Shown here: piece by piece, positions 9,709-15,737 of the stretch
How the letters are laid out: the number at the start of each line of letters is the position of its first letter
Numbering within the stretch: position 1 is the stretch's first letter
Assembly: GCA_022614735.1 (NCBI GenBank)
Contig: JAKEHZ010000159.1
Coordinates: 1-15,737, forward strand
From: Acidobacteriota bacterium
Lineage (GTDB): Bacteria; Acidobacteriota; Blastocatellia; RBC074
Length of the DNA: 15,737 nucleotides
Direction of reading: 5' to 3'
Notes under the pieces: generated by a model
The model's database searches: none
What the model was told of the DNA's origin: nothing
Seen by the model: the letters and a program-made list of their open reading frames with translations, nothing else
Translations under genes and position numbers: made by a program

Positions 9709-11274
9709 ATGAAGAGAGTCGAATTCTTAATGCTGAGCCTATCGCTGTTGGTCATTCTCGCCAGTGCCGTCCTCGCGCAAGATACACAGTCCGCGGATGA
9801 AAAAGAAAATTTCATCACGCGCACGACGTTGGCAGTCAGATATGTCGAGAATAAGAGGACTACTGTCAATATTACCGGCACCCCAGCTGCGCCGCGGATC
9901 ACCGGCAAAGGTGAAGTTGTGTACAAAAAAAATGACGCGCGGATCAAGTTGAAAGTAGAAAACCTGGACAATCCGCAGATTTATGGACCGTTCTACACGA
10001 CATATATTGTCTGGGCAGTTACGCCCGAAGGACAAGCGGAGAATTTGATCGAGCTGCTCGGCGGCTATATCGCTGAAGTTGAGGTCAAGACCGCCGCTCA
10101 GACATTCGGCTTCATCATCACAGCCGAACCACACAGCGCAGTAAAAGTACCGTCACAGAAAGTCGTTGCAGAGACTACGTTGCCAAAGAATGTGATCCTC
10201 GGTGTTCAGACCACACAGGCCGTATACAGCGCGGATAAAGGGGCTCTTTATGAAGTCTCGAGTGCCGACTCTGTGGTGTTGAAGCCGGATTACACAACGC
10301 CGCGTCTGATCCTGGGCGCGCGCCGATCGCTCGACATTGCCCGTCGGGCGGGGGCAAAGGAATATGCGAATGCAGAATATCAACAGGCACAGGGTATACT
10401 CGCGACGCTGGAACAGACCTTTCTGCGCAATTTAAAAAACGAGAACAGGTACAGCGGAATGTCGCGTGATGTAATGCGACTCAGTCAGGTTGCTCGTGAT
10501 CTGGCCACTCAGCGCGAATATCAGGCCCGCATTGAGAACGAGCGGCAGGCGCGTCTGCGCAATCTGGAAGAGGCTCGGGTTCGGGCGGAACGCGCGCAGG
10601 CCGAGGCAGAACGTCTCAAAACCGAGGCTGAGAGAGCAAAAGCTGAGGCCGAGAGAGCGAAAGCGGAAGCTGAGCGTGCCGAACGCAGAGCCGCAGAAGA
10701 GAGCGCGCGCCGCGAACAGTCCAATCGCGATGCTGAGGCCGCGAAAGCCAGGGCTGAGACCGAGAGGGTCAGGGCTGAGGCCGAGCGCCTCACTGCTCAG
10801 AAGGCTCTTCAGGTAGCCGAAGATGCCAAGCGTGAACGAGACGCCGCTTTGCAGAAACTCTTCGTTTCACTTTCGGAGATTCTCGAAACGAAGCGAGAGA
10901 CACGCGGCTTCATTGTCAATTTGGGAGATGTGCTCTTCGACACCGGCAGAGCGACGCTCAAACCGATCGCCCGCGAGAAGCTGAGCAAATTGGCAGGTAT
11001 TCTGCTCGCCTATCCCGGCAATCTGACATTGGAGATCGAAGGGCACACCGATAGCGTCGGTTCGGATGTACTCAATAATAAACTCTCACAGAACCGCGCC
11101 GAATCTGTGCGGGATTACCTTGTGCAGTCGAGCGTCAAATCAGAGCGAATCAAATCCGTGCAAGGCTTTGGCAAGACCAAGCCGATTGCGACAAACGATA
11201 CTGCTGCTGGCCGCCAGATGAATCGTCGCGTCGAGATCGTGATTGATGACCAGCAGCAAGCCAAGCAGCAGTAA
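9709..11274 (+). CDS. Exported OmpA-family protein with long coiled coil
   Basis: 521 residues. A signal peptide ([20 protein letters not shown]) probably ends at VLA/QD near residue 23; no lipobox cysteine, so a soluble periplasmic or envelope-associated protein. The N-terminal part (25-200) is beta-rich and of unknown family. Around 205-245, [24 protein letters not shown] resembles the helical DUF4398 pattern. Residues about 265-390 form a coiled coil with strict heptads (ERAKAEA repeated). Residues 400-515 are an OmpA/MotB peptidoglycan-binding domain: [37 protein letters not shown] and [12 protein letters not shown], with the conserved D and R that bind diaminopimelate. It probably links the cell wall to a partner reached by the coiled coil. 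It is a single gene, with 150 bases upstream in which I see no clear promoter, and is followed by a heptamer array and a hairpin. Confidence 0.93.
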   Translation: MKRVEFLMLSLSLLVILASAVLAQDTQSADEKENFITRTTLAVRYVENKRTTVNITGTPAAPRITGKGEVVYKKNDARIKLKVENLDNPQIYGPFYTTYIVWAVTPEGQAENLIELLGGYIAEVEVKTAAQTFGFIITAEPHSAVKVPSQKVVAETTLPKNVILGVQTTQAVYSADKGALYEVSSADSVVLKPDYTTPRLILGARRSLDIARRAGAKEYANAEYQQAQGILATLEQTFLRNLKNENRYSGMSRDVMRLSQVARDLATQREYQARIENERQARLRNLEEARVRAERAQAEAERLKTEAERAKAEAERAKAEAERAERRAAEESARREQSNRDAEAAKARAETERVRAEAERLTAQKALQVAEDAKRERDAALQKLFVSLSEILETKRETRGFIVNLGDVLFDTGRATLKPIAREKLSKLAGILLAYPGNLTLEIEGHTDSVGSDVLNNKLSQNRAESVRDYLVQSSVKSERIKSVQGFGKTKPIATNDTAAGRQMNRRVEIVIDDQQQAKQQ

Positions 11275-11280
11275 ATGATT

Positions 11281-11308
11281 GCGGATTGCGGATTGCGGAT
11301 TGCGGATT
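11281..11308 (+). repeat. Heptamer tandem repeat GCGGATT, four perfect units
   Basis: Four identical GCGGATT units begin six bases after the OmpA-family stop codon. The same heptamer, with a GCGGAAT variant, occurs on the far side of mutS2 at 13978-14019. Confidence 0.95.
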
Positions 11309-11321
11309 TTGTTTAGTGAAC

Positions 11322-11414
11322 GCAATTCACCACGGATTGACACGGATGCGACGGATTTTCACGGATTTTATCCGCGTTAATCCGTCGCATCCGTGTCAAT
11401 CCGTGGTGAATTGC
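11322..11414. repeat. Perfect 36-base-arm inverted repeat upstream of mutS2
   Basis: Arms 11322-11357 and 11379-11414 are exact reverse complements; the 21-base centre can pair further (CGGAT with ATCCG). The left arm is built from CACGGAT units of about ten bases (11331, 11341, a partial unit at 11351, and 11360 in the centre). It ends 39 bases before the -35 of mutS2 and lies after the OmpA-family gene, so it may terminate that transcript, although no T-tract follows. No target-site duplication is seen. Confidence 0.92.
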
Positions 11415-11453
11415 CACCATTATTGAGGCATTACCGCCGCAGACGCTTTTTAT

Positions 11454-11482
11454 TTGACAGTTTTATGATCGAACATTAAAAT
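11454..11482 (+). promoter_or_regulatory. Sigma-70-type promoter of mutS2
   Basis: A consensus -35 TTGACA at 11454-11459, a 17-base spacer and TAAAAT at 11477-11482 form the best promoter in the window. The predicted start near 11489 leaves a leader of about 47 bases before the mutS2 ATG at 11536. Confidence 0.8.
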
Positions 11483-11535
11483 CTACAGGTTTAGGCGTAA
11501 GTGTCCCCTAGATATTCCTCAGAGCAGAACAACTA

Positions 11536-13965
11536 ATGCGACGTCAGGCGATCAATACCCTTGAATTTGACAAGCTCAGGGAAGTGCTCTTGCGACAAGT
11601 GCGCACTTCGCTGGGAGAGGTATTAGCTGAAGAGCTGAAGCTTTCAGATCGGGAAGATGAGATCGTTCACGAATTGCGGCGCACCAGTGAAGGTGTCATT
11701 TATCTGCGTGAAGGCACCGCGCTCGATATCCACGATCTGCCGGATCCGAGGCCGGCGCTCGGCAAATTGAACGTCGCCGATGTCAACCTCGAACCGTTCG
11801 AGATCCTCGATCTCTTGCGCTTGATTTCTGTGGCCATGGGGCTCCGCGAGACTTTCCACGGGGAAGCGGAAAAATTCCCGCTGATGCGTGAGATCACCGA
11901 AGCGATTCCGAACTTGCGAGCGCTTTACCAACGCCTGCGCGGCCGCATCTCGCCAAATGGCGAGATCGAAGATTTCGCCAGCCCCGAACTGCGTGAGGTG
12001 CGCTTCCAGATTTCAAAGTTGCGCGCGCAGATCCAACGCTCGCTGGAAAACATACTCAAACGTGCCGAAGATGAGCACGCGCTGCGAGATGATTTCATTA
12101 CGATACGCAACGAGCGTTACGTCATCCCGATACGCAATGATAATCGCGGTGCGGTTGCAGGAGTTGTCCATGGGATGTCCTCTTCCGGCCAAACAGTCTT
12201 CGTCGAGCCGCTGGAAACAATCAACCTGAACAATGACCTCGTCCGGCTGCGTGAGGTCGAGCAGACGGAGATCACCAAGGTCCTCTATGCAATCACCGAA
12301 GAGCTGCGTCAAGAGCGCGAAAGTTTGCGGACCATGGCTGATGCCGTCGGGTCGATTGATTTCATCGCCGCCAAAGCACGGTTGGCAATCGAGCAGAATG
12401 CGATCGAGCCAAGGATCAATAAAAACGGCAAGCTCGCACTTAAGGACGGGCGGCATCCCCTGCTCGAAGAGAATTTGAAGTCGCAGGGGCTGTCGATTGT
12501 GCCGATCTCGCTCGAGCTCGATGCTGATCATCGTGTCATGGTGGTAAGCGGACCGAACGCCGGAGGAAAAACCGTCGTGCTCAAGACCATCGGCTTGCTC
12601 TCGTTGATGGCGCAGGCGGGTCTGCACGTTCCGGCCTCGGAAGCTGATTTTCCGATCTTCAATCAGGTCCTCGCAGACATCGGCGACCATCAATCGATTG
12701 CGGCAAATCTTTCGACTTTCACCGCGCACATCCAAAACATCCGCGAGATCAGTGACGAGTTCGATCCACCTGCGCTGATTCTGCTCGATGAAGTGGGAAC
12801 GGGTACGGACCCTGAAGAAGGGTCGGCGTTGGGCGTCGCGATGGTCGATTATTTCCGCGAACGCGGAGCACACGTCGTTGTCACGACGCATTACAGCGGT
12901 TTGAAGATGTACGCGACAAACACGTCCGGTGTCATCAACGCGAGCGTCGAATTCGATGAGCGGACGCTGAAGCCGACTTATCGTCTGTTGACCGGCATTG
13001 CCGGATCGTCTTCGGGCATCGAAATTGCCCGTCGCTTCGGATTGCCGAGAGCCATCACCGATCGCTCTGCGGATAAGGTGAAAACTACCAGCGCTGAGGC
13101 GACCGAATATTTGCGAAATCTGAAAGAGCAATTCGATCGGCAGCAACAAATCATCTCCGCCCTTGAAGAGGAACGTGCAGCGGTTGCGGACAAGTATGCG
13201 AAGCTGGAGCTCGATTTCAACAGACGCGAGCGGGAGCGCGAAAAGGAGTTCCGTGCCGAATTACAAAAGGTGATTGATGAATTTGTGACCAGAGCCGAAA
13301 AGTTCGCTTCTACGATAGAGGATGCGTCTCAGGCACGGCGCGCGCGCAAGGAGATCGAACGGCGAACAGTTGAGCTAAAGAGCGCCGCCAGCACCGCTGC
13401 GCGCAAGATGCACCAACAATCTGGAACAATCGCACGATCTGAAGCGTCATCTGAGAGTGGAGCGCCGGAAGAGATCGGTAACGGAGAACCGGTTGATTTC
13501 CTGATCGGCGACCGTGTGCGAGTGATGTCGTTGGATCAGGAAGGCATGGTCGAATCGGTCAATGATGACGAGATCGGCGTTCAGGTGGGCGCATTGCGAT
13601 TCCGCGAGCAACGAGAGAACCTGCGCCTGATTGAACGTCGGGCCGAGTCGAAGAAAGTAGCCAAAGCGGCATCTGGGTTGCCAAAAGGTGTTTCTGTCTC
13701 GTTGCAGGAGCAGCCGCAAATCGGCAGTGAGATAAATGTAATCGGTAAAACGGTCAACGAAGCGACCGAGGCGACCGACAAATTTTTGGACGCGGCTTAT
13801 TTGGACAACTACGATCGCGTTCGAATAGTTCACGGAGTTGGGATGGGCGCGCTCAAACGCGCCATTGCCGATATGCTCTCAGGCCATCCCCACGTCGCCA
13901 GGTTTTATCCGGCTGCGCCAAATGAAGGGGGCAATGGGGCGACTGTTGTAGAACTGAAGAAATAG
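11536..13965 (+). CDS. mutS2: Endonuclease MutS2 (MutS-family ATPase with Smr domain)
   Basis: 809 residues, normal for MutS2 (about 780-800). Order: MutS core/clamp helices (1-320) with [21 protein letters not shown] ATPase with Walker A GPNAGGKT at 339-346, [11 protein letters not shown] at 392-402, Walker [20 protein letters not shown] at 414-432 and THYSGLK at 451; a long charged coiled coil (about 510-640); a KOW-like segment ([22 protein letters not shown]); and a C-terminal Smr domain at about 732-809. There is no N-terminal mismatch-recognition domain, which separates it from MutS1. MutS2 acts on branched recombination intermediates and, in Bacillus, on collided ribosomes. In the Smr domain the usual LDLRG reads INVIG (733-737) and HGKGTG reads HGVGMG (766-771), so nuclease function is doubtful. 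No clear Shine-Dalgarno precedes the ATG; a strong promoter lies upstream. Confidence 0.96.
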   Translation: MRRQAINTLEFDKLREVLLRQVRTSLGEVLAEELKLSDREDEIVHELRRTSEGVIYLREGTALDIHDLPDPRPALGKLNVADVNLEPFEILDLLRLISVAMGLRETFHGEAEKFPLMREITEAIPNLRALYQRLRGRISPNGEIEDFASPELREVRFQISKLRAQIQRSLENILKRAEDEHALRDDFITIRNERYVIPIRNDNRGAVAGVVHGMSSSGQTVFVEPLETINLNNDLVRLREVEQTEITKVLYAITEELRQERESLRTMADAVGSIDFIAAKARLAIEQNAIEPRINKNGKLALKDGRHPLLEENLKSQGLSIVPISLELDADHRVMVVSGPNAGGKTVVLKTIGLLSLMAQAGLHVPASEADFPIFNQVLADIGDHQSIAANLSTFTAHIQNIREISDEFDPPALILLDEVGTGTDPEEGSALGVAMVDYFRERGAHVVVTTHYSGLKMYATNTSGVINASVEFDERTLKPTYRLLTGIAGSSSGIEIARRFGLPRAITDRSADKVKTTSAEATEYLRNLKEQFDRQQQIISALEEERAAVADKYAKLELDFNRREREREKEFRAELQKVIDEFVTRAEKFASTIEDASQARRARKEIERRTVELKSAASTAARKMHQQSGTIARSEASSESGAPEEIGNGEPVDFLIGDRVRVMSLDQEGMVESVNDDEIGVQVGALRFREQRENLRLIERRAESKKVAKAASGLPKGVSVSLQEQPQIGSEINVIGKTVNEATEATDKFLDAAYLDNYDRVRIVHGVGMGALKRAIADMLSGHPHVARFYPAAPNEGGNGATVVELKK

Positions 13966-13977
13966 ATTGCTGACTCT

Positions 13978-14078
13978 GCGGATTGCGGAATGCGGAATGC
14001 GGAATGCGGAATGCGGATTTGAATAGGTTTCAGCACCTTAGGTACTGGTTCTCTTTAAATCCGCAATCCGCAATCCCC
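13978..14078 (+). repeat. Heptamer array GCGGATT/GCGGAAT with inverted copy
   Basis: Six heptamers at 13978-14019 (GCGGATT, four GCGGAAT, GCGGATT) are followed by two AATCCGC and one AATCCCC at 14058-14078, the reverse complement of the same unit. The halves can pair into a hairpin with a loop of about 38 bases. It starts 12 bases after the mutS2 stop and could end that transcript. The inverted copy ends 13 bases before the ATG of the next gene. Confidence 0.9.
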
Positions 14079-14091
14079 AACCCCTTACCAT

Positions 14092-14430
14092 ATGCCGGCC
14101 ATCAAAAAACCGTTTGACTCATACAAGATTTATCACTTCGCAGGTCGAAATCCTATCGAAGGAAAGATGGAAGCTGTCTGGGTTCCATGTTTTTACAATG
14201 GCAGACAAGTCGGATCGTTGAGTTTCATGACTGACGAGAGAGATGTGCTAAATAATGATTTTGATAATGATCAGGTAATGCTCTTCTATCACATCGACAG
14301 ATTTGATGAAATCGTGACGACTTTACGTTATGAGTCCCCGCTTTTTCTGATGGTGGACACCGATTCTTTGGAGGGCGCGGTGATTACCAAAGAATTGGAG
14401 CCGGTAGGTGAGGAAGAATCGAGCGCTTAA
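14092..14430 (+). CDS. Conserved-looking hypothetical protein, 112 residues
   Basis: I do not recognise this family. The protein is soluble and acidic, with no signal peptide or membrane segment. Readable pieces are [35 protein letters not shown], a very acidic [14 protein letters not shown] loop, [19 protein letters not shown] and [20 protein letters not shown], ending in a Glu-rich tail. The alternation of strands with one helix suggests a small alpha/beta fold. Codon use resembles the neighbours. The ATG at 14092 directly follows a repeat array and has no Shine-Dalgarno; a later ATG at 14167 (GAAGGA three bases upstream) is a weaker alternative because it would remove well-formed sequence. 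It lies between mutS2 and dnaG, and may depend on mutS2 transcription unless the array terminates it. Coding status is likely from length and composition. Confidence 0.7.
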   Translation: MPAIKKPFDSYKIYHFAGRNPIEGKMEAVWVPCFYNGRQVGSLSFMTDERDVLNNDFDNDQVMLFYHIDRFDEIVTTLRYESPLFLMVDTDSLEGAVITKELEPVGEEESSA

Positions 14431-14435
14431 CCAGA

Positions 14436-14465
14436 CCTTTTTTCTCAATTTTTGCTGAAAAAAGG
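14436..14465. terminator. Weak A/T-rich hairpin after the 112-residue gene
   Basis: CCTTTTTTC at 14436-14444 pairs with GAAAAAAGG at 14457-14465 across a 12-base loop, just after the TAA. The stem is A/T-rich and no T-tract follows on the plus strand, so termination is uncertain. Confidence 0.3.
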
Positions 14466-14492
14466 GCGAGCTTCATTAGGAAGCCGAAACTA

Positions 14493-14600
14493 GCTAACGG
14501 TCTCAACACAAAGGATCAAAGGGTCAAAGGGTCAAAGGGTCAAAGAAGAAATAAATCAAGCATTTATCCCCCTTTGACCCTTTATGTTGAAACTGTTAGC
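14493..14600. repeat. Inverted repeat containing a GGGTCAAA octamer array
   Basis: Arms 14493-14523 and 14570-14600 match as reverse complements at 27 of 31 positions, and all four differences are transitions. The left side holds four octamers from 14513 (GGATCAAA, then GGGTCAAA three times). The centre has its own small hairpin, ATAAAT/ATTTAT at 14551-14567. It lies in the spacer between the 112-residue gene and dnaG. The rest of that spacer (14601-14708) is a purine-rich then pyrimidine-rich stretch in which I see no clear promoter. Confidence 0.85.
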
Positions 14601-14708
14601 CGGAAGATGAAACTTGCTGAAAAGATAGAATCACGAAGAGACGAAAGAGCAAAGAAATTTCTCCTCCCTTCATTTTTCCTCTCTTCTTCGCGGTTTAGAG
14701 TCAATTTT

Positions 14709-15737
14709 ATGCGGATCCCGCGAGGTTTTACTGAAGAGCTACGTAATCAGGCCGACATCCTGCGCGTGATCGGCGATTATGTCTCACTGAAGAAAAAAGG
14801 GACCAACTACTGGGCTTGCTGTCCGTTTCATCAGGAGAAGACGCCGAGTTTCAGTGTCAACCCGTCAAAACAATTCTTCAAATGTTTCGGATGCGGCAAA
14901 GGCGGCGATGTCATCACCTTCGTGATGGAGATTGAGGGCTGTCCATTTCCCGAGGCAGTCCGGACCGTTGCGGATAAATGCGGCGTTCCGGTCCCACTGG
15001 TCTCGACCGGGGAAGATTCGCGTGGACTTGAAGAACGTGACCGCCAGCGCTCCGAGTTGCTACAGATCAACCAGTGGGCGCTGGATTTCTTTGAAAAGGG
15101 TCTCATCGAGACTGCGGAAGGCAAGCGCGCACTGGATTATCTCGCACGTCGCAGCGTAAGTGACGAAACAAGAAAGACTTTTCGCCTCGGTTATGCACCC
15201 AATAGCAAGGATGCAATGACCAGTTTTTTACTTTCCCGTGGAGCGTCCCGTATGCAAATCGAACGCAGCGGGCTGGTTGGTCTGAAGGAAAACGGTACAG
15301 GATTTTACGATCGCTTTCGCAGCCGTTTAATTTTTCCAATTTGTGATGCGCAGGGGCGTATTGTCGCATTCGGGGGACGGATAATCGGTGAAGGTGAGCC
15401 GAAATACCTCAATTCGCCGGAGACAGTGCTTTACACAAAGGGGCAGCACCTTTTTGGGCTGAATCATGCGCGCGAGGCGATTCGACGGAGAGGATACGCG
15501 ATTCTTGTAGAAGGTTATTTGGACTTTATTATCCCTTTTCAGGCAGGGGTGAGAAATTTGGTTGCGAGCCTGGGGACCGCGCTGACAGAAAATCAGGTCC
15601 GACTGATGGCGCGTTATGCGCGCCAGGTCGTCGTCAACTTCGATCCCGACTCGGCTGGAATTGCGGCGACTAAACGCAGTCTGGAGTTGCTTTTAGCCGC
15701 TGGCTTCAAAGCCAATGTTCTGACGCTGCCGGACAAC
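14709..15737 (+). CDS. dnaG: DNA primase DnaG, N-terminal 343 residues (3' end outside window)
   Basis: The frame stays open from ATG 14709 to the last base, so the C-terminal part (usually 600 or more residues in all, with the DnaB-binding domain) is missing. DnaG makes RNA primers for replication with the helicase DnaB. Visible: the N-terminal [20 protein letters not shown], the CHC2 zinc finger ([11 protein letters not shown] then [11 protein letters not shown], ligands C, H, C, C), the RNA polymerase-like core ([40 protein letters not shown]), and the TOPRIM domain with [19 protein letters not shown] and [10 protein letters not shown], which carry the acidic metal-binding residues. There is no Shine-Dalgarno before the ATG, but the start matches the family's N-terminus. 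In many genomes dnaG is followed by rpoD; that cannot be seen here. Confidence 0.96.
   Translation, partial: MRIPRGFTEELRNQADILRVIGDYVSLKKKGTNYWACCPFHQEKTPSFSVNPSKQFFKCFGCGKGGDVITFVMEIEGCPFPEAVRTVADKCGVPVPLVSTGEDSRGLEERDRQRSELLQINQWALDFFEKGLIETAEGKRALDYLARRSVSDETRKTFRLGYAPNSKDAMTSFLLSRGASRMQIERSGLVGLKENGTGFYDRFRSRLIFPICDAQGRIVAFGGRIIGEGEPKYLNSPETVLYTKGQHLFGLNHAREAIRRRGYAILVEGYLDFIIPFQAGVRNLVASLGTALTENQVRLMARYARQVVVNFDPDSAGIAATKRSLELLLAAGFKANVLTLPDN

Noticed and set aside
12013..13149. Long minus-strand reading frame (378 codons) opposite mutS2
   Set aside because: It is antisense to the conserved MutS2 ATPase core, shows no family motif, and such frames arise from codon bias.
13978..14078. 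CRISPR-like array
   Set aside because: Units are 7 bases with no spacers between them, and no cas genes are present.

Overview
The window most resembles a chromosomal housekeeping segment of a Gram-negative-type bacterium, probably Acidobacteriota (Blastocatellia/Pyrinomonadales-like). That placement is inference. It rests on protein style, moderate GC, a GyrB with the Gram-negative-type C-terminal insert, an OmpA-family envelope protein, and spacers full of short tandem repeats. No phage, insertion sequence, CRISPR array, rRNA or tRNA gene was seen.

Layout. 1-969 is the 3' part of a large protein that reads like the C-terminal half of an Lhr-like DEAD/DEAH helicase. Then come recF (1178-2320) and gyrB (2441-4942), with a long hairpin terminator at 4948-5040. 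On the minus strand follow, in transcription order, spoVR (8510-7098), a cytoplasmic-looking S8 (subtilisin) peptidase (6906-5335) and an 86-residue protein (5329-5069) with an I9 propeptide-like fold pattern. Divergent from spoVR is a HEAT/DUF1186-like protein with a SEC-C tail (8583-9551). Then on the plus strand come an exported coiled-coil OmpA-family protein (9709-11274), mutS2 (11536-13965), an unrecognised 112-residue protein (14092-14430) and the 5' part of dnaG (14709 to the window end).

Roles. RecF, GyrB, MutS2, DnaG and the possible Lhr-like helicase are all DNA replication, repair or topology proteins, each apparently its own transcription unit. The S8 peptidase and the 86-residue protein are five bases apart and probably form one unit: a protease plus a small propeptide-like partner that may act in trans. 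This is the best candidate here for an under-described system. SpoVR lacks its frequent partners PrkA and YeaH/YhbH in this window.

Non-coding DNA. No spacer exceeds 300 bases, but most contain engineered-looking repeats: heptamer arrays (CTGGGGG, TTGARAT, GCGGATT, GCGGAAT), an octamer array (GGGTCAAA), and long near-perfect inverted repeats with arms of 36, 58, 36 and 31 bases. They differ in sequence but share a construction of short tandem units, often followed by an inverted copy. Several genes (recF, mutS2, the 112-residue gene, dnaG) have no visible Shine-Dalgarno sequence, and recF has an extended -10 only six bases from its ATG, suggesting leaderless initiation.
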